In this document: positions 47,530 through 59,213 of the stretch, piece after piece | How positions within the stretch are numbered: the stretch's first letter is position 1 | Layout: every line of letters begins with the position of its first letter | Assembly (NCBI RefSeq): GCF_002099425.1 | Contig: NW_018344165.1 | Coordinates: 4,091,501 to 4,155,500 of the forward strand | DNA length: 64,000 nucleotides | Reading direction: 5' to 3' | Source: Phascolarctos cinereus | Lineage: Eukaryota > Chordata > Mammalia > Diprotodontia > Phascolarctidae | The notes under the pieces: model-generated | The model's input: the letters and a program-made list of their open reading frames with translations, nothing else | What the model was told of the DNA's origin: nothing | Databases searched by the model: none | Translations under genes and position numbers: made by a program

Positions 47530-48660
47530 ACCATTCCTTCTCAGTCTCCTCTGCTAGTTCTTCAACCATGTTATACCATGAGTGCCTCCCAAGACTCAGT
47601 CCTGCATGCTTTTCTCTTTTTGTTGTACAGTACTTCATTTGGTGATCTCATCAGCTCCCACAGGTTTATCTCTATACAGAAGATTTTGAAGTCCTAGTCT
47701 CACCCCTGAGCTTGAATGGCCTTTAAAGGCTTGCCTTAAACTGAATTGCCCTTTATACATCTCACAGTGGATGTCCCACAGGCACATCAAACTCCAAAAC
47801 CAGAACTCTCTCTCCCCTTAAATCCTTTCCTCTTCCTATCTTCCCTATTACTACTGAGGGCACCACCCTCATCAGGCTCACAACCTGTGTCCTCCTCAAC
47901 TTCTCACGTGCACTCATCCCCATATCCAATCTGTTAAGTGTTGTTGTTTCTACCTTCACAACACCTCTCACATAGTCCACTTCTCTCCACTCACACTGCT
48001 CACTCCCCACTACAGGCCCTTATTAGCTCTCACACTTGGAATATTGCAATAGCCTCTACTGTCTTCCCTGCCTCAAGTCTCTTCCCAATCCAGTCTATCC
48101 TCCACTCAACTGTCAAAATGACTGTCCTAAAGCATGGATCTAACCATGTTATCCCTCTCTAATCAATAAACTCTGATGGCTCTTTATGACCCCCAGGATT
48201 ATATATTAAGTCCTATTCTCTACAATCTGGTCCCTTCCATCTTTCTCACCGTCCCACATTTTACTGCTCTCCATGCACTCTATGATCCAACTACACTGGC
48301 CTCCTTGCTGCTCCTCACTTAAGACACTCCATCACCTCCCACCTCTGTGCCTTTACCCTGGCCATCCCTCATGCCTGGAAAGCTTTCCTTCCTCACCTCT
48401 GCCTCTGAGTTTGCCTGACTTCAGTTCCAATTTTTACCTTCTGAGAGAGGCCCTTCCGGGTCTCTCATGCTGCTCGTGCCTTCTCTTCTGAGACGACCAT
48501 CCATTTAATCTGAATATACCTTTATGTGGCTAGTTATTTACATGTCTCTCCCATTAGACTATATGCTCTTTGAGGATAGGAACTGTGTTTTTCGCTTTCC
48601 TTTGTTTTTGACCACTTTATACAGTACATGGCACAAAGTGTTTAATAAATACTTGTTAAC
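47530..48660 (+). repeat. L2 LINE, RT end to 3' end
   Basis: ttggtgatctcatcagctcc, then the C-terminal part and the 3' end agtgtttaataaatacttgt near 48640. Confidence 0.85.
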
Positions 48661-48689
48661 ATGATTTATCCAGGAAAATTATAAGAATA

Positions 48690-48900
48690 ATAAAGACATT
48701 TGTTTAACATTTTAAGATTTATAAAGTGCTTTACCCAAAACCACCCAATCAAGCAGGTTGGTACAAACATGACTACTTTGTTTTAGACAAATATCATGAA
48801 GTAACTTGCCTGTGATCACTTAGCTAGGAAGTTTCAGAGCCAAATTTTAAGTCTAGATGTCCTGATTCCAAATTCAGCATTCTTTCCTCTGCATCATGGT
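48690..48900 (-). repeat. MIR3-like SINE, antisense
   Basis: tttataaagtgctttaccca, tgatcacttagctaggaagt and tcctctgcatcatg. It ends about 45 bp from the TECPR2 donor at 48947. Confidence 0.65.
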
Positions 48901-48947
48901 AGGTGACTTAAATCATAATTTAAAGAAAGATAACTCAATAGTCATAC

Positions 48948-49181
48948 CTAGCTGAGAAAGGTCCAGCCTCATCCAATGCATTCCTGTTGGGCAACTTTTG
49001 GACAGTGTTCTGATAAACACTTGTCCAAAACTATCTAAGCCCCATATGGCGTCTTGGCAGGCAGAGTATGCTCTCATTTCAGTATCAGGAGGAAGCTGGA
49101 CTGTAGAAGGACGGAATTGCGGATTCTGGTCACTCACACAAAACAGATCCTTGGCACTCTGGCACAACCACAAAAAGCTTC
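48948..49181 (-). CDS. TECPR2: TECPR2 coding exon 6 of 7 in window
   Basis: This is a 234-nt exon, phase 1 to 1. The translation includes SFLWLCQSAKDLFCVSDQNP, then RPSTVQLPPDTEMRAYSACQ, then DAIWGLDSFGQVFIRTLSKS and CPTGMHWMRLDLSQL. QDAIWGLDSFGQVFIRT is a tectonin blade. The acceptor is ctttttacag before GAAGC; the donor is CTCAGCTAG then gtatgac. It is followed by the 31.8 kb intron that fills half the window. Confidence 0.96.
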
Positions 49182-49199
49182 CTGTAAAAAGAAATACCC

Positions 49200-49600
49200 A
49201 CATTTGTTGTTAAACTCCATTCACAAGTGAGTCATCGGGCCTAAATGTAGAACAAGGCAGCATTTTAATTTTATGCACATGTCAAGCAAACTACCAAAAC
49301 TGTAGAGCTACTGACTAAAATACAAGCTTGCTGGTGACTTCTATTGCTCGTCATGCTTCTATTGGTTAGCTAACTCAAACTCAGATACAAAGTCCATTTG
49401 AAACAATGCTGTCAACACAATTAGAATGAGGGGTAACCGAAGTAACACAAAACGAGGCCTTTTACCCTTTACATTTTAGAGGGTTTTGGTTTTGGGTTTT
49501 TTTGCACTTTTCCAATGAACTTATCGTGCCTTATCTTGTATTCTAATTACTTGTATATGTATCCTACAGATCGATACTTGATGCCATGGGACTGATATAT
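49200..49600. other. Intron, nothing recognised
   Basis: Unassigned sequence upstream of the exon at 48948-49181. No repeat family is evident. Confidence 0.45.
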
Positions 49601-49990
49601 TTTTTAAAATACACTTTGTTGCTATCTTCTGTTTTTTTATACCATCAAAATTTACCCCAGTATCCTTCTGCCTACCCTCTCCCAGAAAGCCACCCCATGT
49701 AACAAATCTTTTTTTTCTTTTGGGGGGGGAGGCAATTGGGGTTAAGTAACTTGCCCAGGGTCACACAGCTAGTAAGTGTCAAGTGTCTGAGGCCGCATTT
49801 GAACTCAGATCCTCCTGACTCCAAGGCCAGAGCTCTATCCACTGCACCACCTAGCTGCCCCTAACAAATGATTTTTTTAAACGCAAAAAGAATAGAAGAA
49901 AAAAATCAGCAAAACCAATCAATACATCAAACAAAATCTGAAAATATATTGCATATGTGTACCTGTGGAACTTCCATCTCTGCAAAGGAA
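49600..49990 (-). repeat. L1-type 3'-UTR antisense block with SINE
   Basis: Left part 49600-49699 (accatcaaaatttaccccag). Right part 49870-49990 (cagcaaaaccaatcaataca). They are separated by the SINE at 49708-49861. Confidence 0.5.
49708..49861 (-). repeat. CORE-SINE with 8-bp target duplication, antisense
   Basis: T-run, ggggttaagtaacttgccca, gccgcatttgaactcagatc and ccactgcaccacctagctgc. The direct repeat taacaaat lies at 49700-49707 and 49862-49869. Confidence 0.93.
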
Positions 49991-49999
49991 TAGACAAGT

Positions 50000-50395
50000 A
50001 ACTTAAACTGTTTGCCTCACTTTCTTCAACTATAAAATGAGGGTAATAGCATTTACCTCACAGGGTTATTGTGAGGCTCAAATGAGATAATATTTGTAAA
50101 AAAAGTGCTTAGCTTAGTGCCTGGCACAAAGTTGGTGCTATATAAATGCTTATTCTTTCCCTGTCTCCTTCCTTCTCTCCTCAAGTACAGTGCTCTGGAC
50201 ATTATACTCACTTAATAAATATTTACTGAATGAATGAGTTAACAAATGAATTATAGTTATTTGTGTACATGTTCTATTCTCCACTAGACAGTAAACTTTA
50301 TTAAGAGTAAGAACAGTATCTTACCTAATTTTTTCTCCTTCCCAAGGAACTAACAGAATTTGGGACTCAGGAAGTATTTAATATTAATTGAATTG
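50000..50395 (+). repeat. MIR 3' half and two L2 tails
   Basis: MIR at 50000-50165 (ctcacagggttattgtgagg, tgcctggcacaaagttggtg). L2 tails end near 50240 (ttaataaatatttactgaat) and near 50395. Confidence 0.7.
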
Positions 50396-50795
50396 CTGAA
50401 AAAGCACAATGAAAAGGACTGAAGGAATTTTCTTTTGGCTACAAATCTCAGCTAACTTTTTACAGCCTTTATTGGAAAGTTCTGAACCAGTGCTGTGGTT
50501 ACTGACGTTCATTAATATAGGATTGCCTTTCTTCATATAACTTAATTTTCCTATTAAGGTAAAAAAAACCCTTAATTTCCACTTTAGATAAAAAGTTTGG
50601 CAATGTTTTAAGAAATAGAGTGCAAAATGATGACCCTATTCTTTTAAAAATTTCTTTTTATAAACTTAGTAATTATCAAACATATTCAAATACACAAACA
50701 AGAATATTTTTAAGACTGTACATGAAAAACTTCCTTTATTAGAGTTTATTAAAATGTACATATTAACTTTAACCCCAGCATTTCAATGTTATAGT
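50396..50795. other. Intron, nothing recognised
   Basis: AT-rich, with no repeat or exon that I recognise. Confidence 0.45.
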
Positions 50796-50799
50796 AAAC

Positions 50800-50975
50800 T
50801 CTCTGATAAGGACCTATACCCATGCAGGTTAGCACTTCTTCTTCAACTTAGTCTTAGAATTCTGAGAGGTCACATGACTCTTGCCCAAGGTTTCACACAG
50901 ACAGGTGTGTTAGAAGCAGGAACTGAACCCAGGTCTAGGTCTTCTTGGCTCTAAGACTGGCTCTCTACATTTACC
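50800..50975 (-). repeat. MIR-family SINE, antisense
   Basis: gaggtcacatgactcttgcc, aggaactgaacccaggtcta, then the complement of a head. Confidence 0.65.
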
Positions 50976-51039
50976 TCTATCAAAATGAGTTACTAAATTA
51001 TCCTGTTTATTTCCATTTCCTGTTTAGAGTTTTCTTCCT

Positions 51040-51810
51040 TCCAATTTTCCTAGATTTTGTTGCTGTTCTTATCTTTAGAATGTATTTTCTTGGGACAGCT
51101 AGGTGGTGCAGTGGGTAGAACACCGGCCTTGGAGTAAGGAGGACCTGAGTTCAAATCTGGCCTCAGACACATGACACTTACTAGCTGTGTGACCCGGGCA
51201 AGTCACTTAACCCCAACTGCACCACCAAAAAAAAAAGAATGTATTTTCTTGTGGGTCTACCTTCTTCAGTCCACATCATTTCATATCATTCTTCCCTTAT
51301 TTCTTTGTATTACGATGCAATGATATCTCATTACATTTACATATCACATTGTTCAGTCATTTCCTAACTGCTGTACACAAAGGCTCTTTATGATTTTACT
51401 ATGGCAGCTCCTGGAGCCAGGACTATTTTTGTTTGACATCTTTAACACTGTTGAGAGGGTATATACAGTTTTGTAGCTCATTTCGGATAATGTCCTACTG
51501 CTTCCTAACAAGACTGCACCAATTCACAGCTCAATTACAACTGGAATAAAGATCCTGTCTTTGCACAGTCCAACTAGCCTTGAACCTTATTAGTCTTAAC
51601 TACTTTTGCCAACTTAATGGGCCTAAGGTGATATCTTAACAGCTGCTTTGATTTGCATTTCTCTAGTTATTAGAAAACAAAGCTTTTTAGGTGGTTCTTG
51701 ACAACTTGTGCTTTCTCTTTAGAAAATTTCCTGTTTACATGTGCAGCCATTGCCTACTGGGTAATAAATTTTATTTTCTACAAACTTGTTTACACTTCTT
51801 ATACCTTTTA
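51040..51810 (-). repeat. L1 LINE 3' part, antisense, with SINE
   Basis: It continues after the SINE with agtccacatcatttcatatc, cattgttcagtcatttccta and tttgatttgcatttctctag. This matches the order seen at 19160-20310 and 63080-64000. Confidence 0.8.
51093..51235 (+). repeat. CORE-SINE with perfect 16-bp target duplication
   Basis: gacagctaggtggtgcagtg, gagttcaaatctggcctcag and CORE with an A11 tail. The direct repeat agaatgtattttcttg is exact at 51077-51092 and 51236-51251. One base is missing in the CORE (gtgacccgggcaag). Confidence 0.96.
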
Positions 51811-51829
51811 GCATAAACAAAACCCTAAA

Positions 51830-52530
51830 AATACAGTTCAATTCGATTCAATTTTATTAACGCTTATGAAGCACCTACTATTTGTAAAGCACTGTGTTAT
51901 GCACTAATGATACAAATTCCAAAAGAAAGCAGTCCCTGTTCAAATTTCAGACTATACTTTTATAAAGCAGTAATCATCAAAACTATTTGGTATTGGTTAA
52001 AAACTAGAAAAATTGATCAAAGGAAAACACCAGGTAAGTCAGACCCCAAAGCAACTGGACAGAGAAGTTTAGTGTTCCATACACTTATAAAGATTGGTAT
52101 GAACTGATACAGAGTGAAGTAAAAAAAGAACCAGAAAAACAACTCACATGATGAACACAATACTATGAAGATATAATAATGTCACATAATACAACAAAAT
52201 ATATCATAATATACATAATTCATAAAACATCAAAAGACTTGAGAATTCTAACCAATGAAGTGCCCAATCATGAGCTCAGAAGAATGCTGGTAACGAAGGC
52301 CCCTCCTTCTCATGAGAGAGGTGTGAGACTAAAAGTGTAAAATAAGGTATTCACATTCAATAACAGCTAATGTGCTGATTTGTTTTGCTTAGTTGTACAT
52401 CTTTACTACAAGGGAGGATTCTATTATGGGCAAAGGGATCACTGGAAAGTGACAGCAAGGTTTTTAAAGAGAGGATAATAAACTATTTAACAGTAAGAAA
52501 TGATTTATAAAAATTTTTAAAACCATTGAG
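51830..52530. repeat. Antisense L2 end, then L1 3' part in sense
   Basis: L2 antisense end at 51830-51935 (gaagcacctactatttgtaa). L1 at 51940-52530 (gcagtaatcatcaaaactat, gtatgaactgatacagagtg) with a large internal deletion. Confidence 0.7.
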
Positions 52531-52544
52531 AGACTATGTGTAGA

Positions 52545-52920
52545 ATGAAAAGGTACCAAGAAAGGGCATTGGGGCCACCCGTGCTTAGGGAGTAGGAAAC
52601 GAATGATGATCCTTTAGGGAAGGCTGATAAGAGGTGGTCACACAGGTAGGAAAAAAACTAAAAGTGAACAGCGTCATAAAAGACAAAGGAGGAGATACTA
52701 TCCAAGAAGAGAGGTAACCACTGGTGTCAAATGACACAAAATTGGTCAAGTCAAATAAGGCCAGAGTCAGTCAAAAGAGCCAAAGAAGTCAGCAGTCAAA
52801 AGATCGCCAGCAATCCTACAAAGAGCAGTTTCAGTTCAGTATTAGAGTTGAAAGCTAGACTAAAAGGGGCTGAGAATTGAGTCGGGGCATATACCATAAA
52901 GAAATCAAAGACAGAGAGGG
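52545..52920 (-). repeat. L2 LINE fragment, antisense
   Basis: gtaaccactggtgtcaaatg is the complement of the RT FDTVDH area. gagttgaaagctagactaaa follows. Confidence 0.65.
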
Positions 52921-52924
52921 AAAG

Positions 52925-53740
52925 GACCTGCAAACACAAAAACATTTATAACGGTACTTCTTACTGTATCATAGATTTGGAAACAAAGTAGGTCCCTATC
53001 AATTAGGAAAAAGATGAATAAATGGTTTTAAGTGGAAAGCTATGAACAACAAGAAATATTGAATATACACAGTAAGAAACGATAAATATGATACTCAGAG
53101 AAAAAAGATAAAGCCTTACAAGAACTAACGGAGAGGGATACATCAGGAGAACAATTTTTATGACCACAATGATGCAACAGAAAATAACTTTGATTACACA
53201 GTTTTAATCAATGCAGTAACGAATCACAGCTTCAGAAGACTGATAATAAAGCATGCCAGCTATCTCTTGACAGGAAGATGATGGACTAGAGGTACAGAAT
53301 AAGACGTACATTTTCACACATGGCCAATGTGAAAAACTGTTTGCTTGAATAAACTTATTTGTTTCAAGGGGAACTTTTATTTGGGGTAAGAAGGATGTGT
53401 TAGTGGGTAGTTAAGGAAAGGGAAAGAAAGGGAAGGGAGGAAGGGAGGACAGGAGGAAGGGAAGAAGGAAGGAAGGGAAGAAGGAAGGAAGGAAGGAAGG
53501 GAGGAAGGGAGAAAGGGAAAGAACATCAATAAAACATTTAATAATTACAAAAAATAAAATTAAGAGAAATTTAGGTGACATAAATGGCAATTTTGTCATT
53601 CCCAGTTAAGTTTAATAGGCATCTTTTAAAAAAATCAGACGTAAGAGAAGTTCTGTTTCACATGTATTCTTTATTTTTTGTATATTAAAATTTTCATGTT
53701 TATTAGTTATTAAGTTCATCATTAAAAAAACATAGCAGCT
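52925..53740 (+). repeat. L1 LINE 3' part with a GGAA microsatellite
   Basis: gcaaacacaaaaacatttat, then gcctatcaattagg-like sequence; the 3' UTR (gaaaataactttgattacac) runs to about 53410. A (GGAA/GGGAA)n tract covers 53414-53521. After it the same 3'-UTR type as 45250-45500 ends at about 53740. Confidence 0.75.
53414..53521. repeat. (GGAA)n-type microsatellite
   Basis: About 108 bp of GGAA, GGGAA and GGAG units on the plus strand. It is imperfect and interrupted. Confidence 0.95.
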
Positions 53741-53744
53741 AAGA

Positions 53745-54830
53745 AAATAAGTGAAATAACAAGAGGAAAACAGCTTTTTCTAAGATTTGGGCAGAAAAAT
53801 GTAAAGGGAAGATATAGAGCAACAGCTTAAAAGGATAAAGTCTAGGTATTTTAACAATGGGGGAGACCCAGATATATTGGCAGGCAGTAGGGAGAAAACA
53901 GTGGACAAGAAGAGAATGAAGATTTGACAGCCAGACAGGAAGAAAATGATCTAGAAAGAAAAGTTACACAAAAAGACAGGAGGCAATGGGATCAAGGGCA
54001 CAAGCACAGCAGAGAGGCTGGCTCTGGCAAAAGGAAGGGCCACCTTTTTCTGAGACTGGAGCAAACCAGGAGTTCACGTAGGAGAGTTTTGAAAAGTTTA
54101 TGTGGAACAGAGAAGAAGGCACTCAAAGCAAATAGCCTCTATTTTATCAGTAAAATAGAAGATGAAGTTTCTTGCTGAGAGGAAGGAAGAAGTGGAGCTC
54201 CTATCTGGAGGGTTATCCACTGTGAATATTGTAATAAAGTCAATCTGGGAAGAACGTAAGTATTCCAGTACAGCAATGAGGACCCGCCTGAGATCAGTGA
54301 ACATAGGTCTTTTTTTTTTTTTAACGTGGGATTTCCTCCTATAGTTTTCAACAGCAACTGAGTAAGAGTAGAGAAAGCAGATAGGGGCTGGGATGTGGTA
54401 ATCAAGGGTTGGAATCTATTAAGGCATAAGAATAGAACAAGGGATCAAGAGACTGAAGGGTAGAAGATAGTATATGGATGAACGAATCATGGAGTCAAGA
54501 CTATGAAAGGAAGAAAGTGCAGCAGAGCAAGAACAATGGATAAGAGAACAGGAATTGTGAGAGACTGAAGGTCACTCTAAGGACAGGGAAGAGGTTTAGT
54601 AATAAGAAATAAAATGACACAGAATAGGAGATCATGATACAATAAAGAAATTTCAGAGGGCAGAAGAATGTAAAGAACATTTCTAGGCAGACCGGTCTGA
54701 GTGGAAGTGACAAACATGGGATTCAGATAACTAGAGGGAAAATAAAGGCACTGGATGCTTAAGGGTAAGTGTTACAGGCTGCTAGGAGGTGAGAAAGTGG
54801 TACAAAAAAAGACTTGGGAAGGACAAAAAT
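53745..54830 (-). repeat. L2 LINE, region upstream of the RT, antisense
   Basis: gggggagacccagatatatt, cagagaggctggctctggca and tgaagtttcttgctgagagg follow the order of the antisense L2 central region, as at 36490-37080. Small open frames here are by-products. Confidence 0.6.
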
Positions 54831-55221
54831 CACCTCCTCCTCAATTTTACTAAAGGGTATTTTTGTGTGCCATTGAAAATCATCTGATGCTTACTTCAGA
54901 CAAATTCTGTCTATCCCTGTATTAAGGATAAAAGTACTATGCTTTTAGATATAAACAAACTTTAGGAAAATTGATCTTTTCTCTAGCACTAGCTCCCTTG
55001 GATAACCCAATCTAAATTGCTTCATGTGGCTGGTACTGTCTTGTTCATGGCAATGGCTAATAAATGCTTTGAAAACTGCATTATCATATCTGTATGCGTG
55101 TCTGAGATGCCTGCAAGATGACACCATTCACTATCAAGTAGAAAACAATAATAAAATTTGGCTTGAACTCATTTATACAACTGACCTACGCATTAAATTT
55201 CCTAAATAAAAACTGACCCAC
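54831..55221. other. Intron next to the 90-nt exon
   Basis: No repeat recognised. It contains the donor side of the exon at 55222-55311. Confidence 0.5.
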
Positions 55222-55311
55222 CTTCTTTAGTAGGAGCAGCAGAAGCCAACACAAACACCCATTTTGTTGCTGAAGCAGTACCACGTGGAACAACATTATT
55301 CCAATACGTCC
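55222..55311 (-). CDS. TECPR2: TECPR2 coding exon 5 of 7 in window
   Basis: This is a 90-nt exon, phase 1 to 1. It encodes TYWNNVVPRGTASATKWVFV then LASAAPTKE, with the Gly codons split at both ends. The acceptor is ttgcttccag before GGACGTATTGG and the donor is CTAAAGAAG then gtgggtcag. The exon is too short to stand out as an open frame. It was placed by matching the phase gap between its neighbours and by its similarity to the known protein. Confidence 0.95.
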
Positions 55312-56044
55312 CTGGAAGCAATTAAGAGAACTAATCATTTTGGTTCCTTCTTCTTATGTGACTTTTAATTAACCAAATCCTCTCACAGTCAGTTGTGGAT
55401 TATCTAGTTAATACAGAAGAATGGATCTCAAGCTTTATGTCTGTTTTACTTGAGAATACTGTCAAGACAGATACACACAAAGACGTGTATGAACTCATCT
55501 TTTTTTTGAGGGCAAGGTAGGAGAGGTAACAGTTAAGTTCAGTATGACGAAAAATTCACAAAGTAGGCAATTTATTCACAGAAAATGAACTGACTACATT
55601 TTAATCATAAAGCTCTCTGAAGAGCCTTTACAATTATTCCATTTTAAGCAGTGGTAGGATTTTTTTCTCAGGGAGATACAATATTCCACCTCATTGTGAT
55701 CTTATGAAGTTTGAAGCTTGGGTGAGTTTTTTTTCCATGTAAATATAAAATTTATATAATGGTCACTTATAACTACTCAATTCATAACATATCATAATAC
55801 ATTTGTGATAGGAATTCATCACTTACCATCCAGACATTGGTGTTTCTAACAAAAGTAATGCCAGGTTTTTAAATACAGAGAGTAATCATACAACTTTAAG
55901 ACTCCTTTCTATTAATCTGTACTCAAACCACCATCTTTTAACCATGCATCTTTTCCATTTGAAGGTTTAAAGCTTATCTTTCAGCACTTAATTTTAGAAT
56001 GAAGTTACCTCTTAGGAACAACAGGAATAAAAAAATCCACTAAC
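55312..56044. other. 733-bp TECPR2 intron, nothing recognised
   Basis: Short intron with no repeat that I recognise, ending in the acceptor ttgcttccag (minus strand). Confidence 0.55.
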
Positions 56045-56285
56045 CTACTAGACTTCCTTTTGCTACATGGAATTCATTCTTGCCTGACGAGATCCAAACA
56101 CCACTATTGTTGACACCAAGCAGGCTCGGCTGGCACTGAAGCTGCTGTGACCAAAATGCCATTCGAAGCTTGTCTGCCACCTTCTCCACAGGGGCCTGCG
56201 CAGCTGTTGCCACTGTGTGTGTGGCATGAATTATTGTCTGGAATAAGCTGCACTGGTCAAACACCACATAATCTGTGATGCTCAC
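56045..56285 (-). CDS. TECPR2: TECPR2 coding exon 4 of 7 in window
   Basis: This is a 241-nt exon, phase 0 to 1, the longest in the window. It begins VSITDYVVFDQCSLFQTIIH and includes APVEKVADKLRMAFWSQQLQ, then SLLGVNNSGVWISSGKNEFH and VAKGSLV. The linker with ATHTVATAAQAPVEKVADK is the helical insert between tectonin blades known in TECPR2. The acceptor is ctttctag before GTGAGC; the donor is CTAGTAG then gttagtgg. A tempting ATG just inside the exon is an internal Met codon equivalent, not a start. Confidence 0.96.
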
Positions 56286-56433
56286 CTAGAAAGAACACCA
56301 TAAAATATGACGGCCATGAGCTCATTTGTACACCTGCTAGTTCTGTGGTTAGTTCCTACTCTACATCCATCTCTCTGAATTTCTGTTTTCAAATTCCCTT
56401 AATGACCTGGGTCAAATGCTTACCTCCTAAGCC

Positions 56434-56692
56434 CCTCGGTTCTCAAAGTGTGGTCCAGACACTTCTAAGGGTCCATGAGACTTTTTCAGGGAGATAGCAA
56501 AGTCTAAACTATTTTTATAACAATACTAAGATGTTCAATTTTGAATATAAGTATCTATAGGTACAACACACATAAAACAAAAGCTTTTGGCAGGGGCGGG
56601 GGAGGGGAAGGAGATAAGGAGGGGAGAATGCTCCTCAATCATTTTTAAGAGTGTAAATGGGACCCAAGAACAAAAAGTATGAGAGTCTCTAT
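56434..56692. mobile_element. hAT-type MITE (likely)
   Basis: It starts cggttctcaaagtgtggtcc, then gggtccatgagactttttca and actatttttataacaatact. It ends with a weak inverted end (aaaaagtatgagagtctcta). A target duplication is not clear. Confidence 0.65.
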
Positions 56693-56702
56693 GCTAGTCT
56701 AT

Positions 56703-57115
56703 TTAATCCAATCCAAAAAGTATTTATTAAGCATCTGTTATAGATAAATATGTGCTAGGTGTTGGTAATACAAAAACCAAAAAGAAAATCAGTCCCTGCC
56801 TTCTATTACTTGATGTTCTTTCTACAAGGGAAAAAATAACATGTAAATAGATAAGTTCATTCACAATCATTTGAGGAAGGAGAAAGTACTAAAAACTGCA
56901 GAGATCAGAAAAGACACATGAACTGAGCCTTGAAAGAAGCTACAGATTCCTTCTAGAGGTAGAAGAGGTAAGGAGGGAGTATGTTCCATGCATGAAGGGG
57001 AAAGACTGTGAAAAGGCATGGAAGTGGGAGACAGAATAATAAATTTGAAGAACAACAAATTGGTCAGTTTGGCTAGAAGGTATCTGGTATCCTAGTCAAG
57101 AATGAAAGTGAAGAG
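56703..57115 (-). repeat. L2 LINE 3' part, antisense
   Basis: agtatttattaagcatctgt, cagtccctgccttctattac and ggagggagtatgttccatgc. Old copy. Confidence 0.65.
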
Positions 57116-58307
57116 AATCACTGTAGCATTTAGTAAAAATTCTTTTCAAATTGGTCATTTCTAGTGAGGTTTGACCATAAGATAACAGAGTATATACAAA
57201 GAGTCATTGAGGTTGCATACCTTAATCAGTAAAAAATGAGTGCTTGGAAAAATACATAAGCAGATAGTAGTAGACACTCTTGATACTCCAGAATGTTTTG
57301 CCCACACGTGTTTTTGTTTAAATCATAAAATACAGATTTAAAAAACCCGAAAAATCTTTATTTTTCTGACTCAGCAAAAGAAAGTTTAATCGTTATTAAA
57401 ACCAAACATGACTTCTTTTTCCACATTCTCATTGTCATACATTTAAAGCTGGGGGGGACAGTAAGGGTCACCTCATCCAATCCTCTTTATTTGACAAATA
57501 AAGCAACTGAGACCAAAAAAGGGTTTTGCTCATATAAAGGACCTACAACCACTTGAAAAATAAGCAGTATGACTGCCTGTGTAAATAAACCTGAACCTCA
57601 AAATATGACATATTCCAAAACTTTATTTTCAGTGTCATCCCTTATTAACTTTTACAGTAGATCTTTGGTGACTGGCAACGAAATTACATCAACAGTGAAA
57701 GCTACCAAAGTATGTATCTATGTGGAGGTGGAAGAGGAAAGAAAGAAAAGTGACACAATTTCCTTTGAGGGTAAACTCTTAGTTATTCTAGAGCTAAGAC
57801 ACACAAGAAATCACTGGGATAGCCATATGAAAAGACTTTTAAGATGTATCATCCTGTTACATGCTCAAAATATCTCAATTTCTGGAAATATTTGAAAGAA
57901 AAAAATTAGTTCTTCCCTGAAATTGCCTTTACTTAATAAATTTCAAACAAATCTTTTAAATAAGTAGACACATGTACTTTAATTGTAGTTTAGTACTATA
58001 TATACATCTACTGTTCTCTCCCTTAATACATTTCCACAGATATAAACAACATCATTAACTAGATGTTCAGACTGCTGTTGCTAGGTTCTTTTTTGTTACT
58101 ATTACACATGCTAGCACATTTCTAAATAGGAAAAATAAAGCCTGCTGTATTTAATTAAAGTAGGATTTCCAAGCTATCTTTTCAATGATGAAAATGCTAT
58201 GATGCTTTTAACATGGAGAGAGAGAGAGAGAGAGAGAAAGGGATCTTGGGATCTCCTGAGACTACCTATGGATAGACAGTGGTCCTTACTGATAGCTGAA
58301 TGCCTAC
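57116..58307. other. TECPR2 intron, mostly unassigned
   Basis: An antisense MIR3-like piece sits at 57435-57560 (caaataaagcaactgagacc). A (GA)n tract lies at 58216-58238. The remainder shows no recognised repeat. Confidence 0.5.
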
Positions 58308-58449
58308 TTGCCACCAATGGTCATCATCTCCTTGAGGTTTCTTGGAAACAACACCAGTTCTGAACCAGAGATTTCCATGGATGTCCAAAGCCCATATGGT
58401 TTGTTGATCTCCAAGAGTTATACACACAGGTTCCAAAGCTTGCCTTTCA
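58308..58449 (-). CDS. TECPR2: TECPR2 coding exon 3 of 7 in window
   Basis: This is a 142-nt exon, phase 2 to 0. The serine codon is split AG|T with the previous exon. The translation reads ERQALEPVCITLGDQQTIWA then LDIHGNLWFRTGVVSKKPQG and ends DDDHWWQ. QQTIWALDIHGNLWFRTG is a clear tectonin signature (W, then D-x-x-G-x-L/V-x-x-R-x-G). The acceptor is atgcctgcag and the donor GGTGGCAA then gtaggc. Minus-strand stops in the flanking intron keep it from showing as a long open frame. Confidence 0.95.
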
Positions 58450-59213
58450 CTGCAGGCATCAAAAATCGAAGAAAAAAAGTAAATAACTAGATTACATATT
58501 CAAATTTCCAATATTTGCCATTCAATAATTAAATGTCCACTGAATAAAACGACCAAGGCACAGTCTTACCCTTAAGTACCTAACAATCAACCTCCAAGGA
58601 AGTGAAGGATGTGGGGATTTGTACTCTACCATCATGCAGCAGAACACATGGCTCTGAGAACCTAAGTCACCTCCATGACATGAGGAGGAACCAGAGTTTG
58701 ACTTCAGTGTACAAAAGGGGAGCAAGAGGAAGGGTAGTGATGGGATAGAAAAGCAGCAAAGGCTCCCTAAGTTCTTATTCTTTTGTACCACATTATAACA
58801 ACTCAGAAAAAAAAGATGATTCAGCATTCTAGGGCTGTTCAAACCAAAATCTTTGTCTGTTCTTTCTTAGAACTATGAACACTTTCATACCAACAACCTT
58901 AATTGGTACAAACAATAAGAAATATTTTGAGTGTCAATTACGTGTCAAGTATAAAGGCTAATTTTAACAGAATTAGATGAAAATTGAAACTCTGGTACTA
59001 GGCTAAAGTAGACTCCCCTCAGTTTTACTAAATATGGAAAAAGAAATCTCTGAGAATAAAGAGAAGTCAGATTCTGAATAAAGAAATTATCTCCATCAAA
59101 GCTTATTATAGACAGAAAGCACTTTCAATACACTGGATTATAAATGAGTACACAACACTCTTCTATTTGGCAATCCAATTTTTTAAAGGATTTCCTTAAC
59201 AAGGTCTTATTAC
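58450..59213. other. 764-bp TECPR2 intron, nothing recognised
   Basis: No repeat or RNA gene recognised between the two exons. Confidence 0.5.

Noticed and set aside
48998-49213. Plus-strand open frame opposite a TECPR2 exon
   Set aside because: It is the antisense shadow of the real exon at 48948-49181.
53411-53599. Minus-strand frame rich in Ser, Leu, Pro and Phe
   Set aside because: It is the translation of a GGAA microsatellite.
57569-57895. 108-codon plus-strand open frame
   Set aside because: It lies in a TECPR2 intron on the opposite strand with no recognisable family or splice support; AT-rich chance frame.
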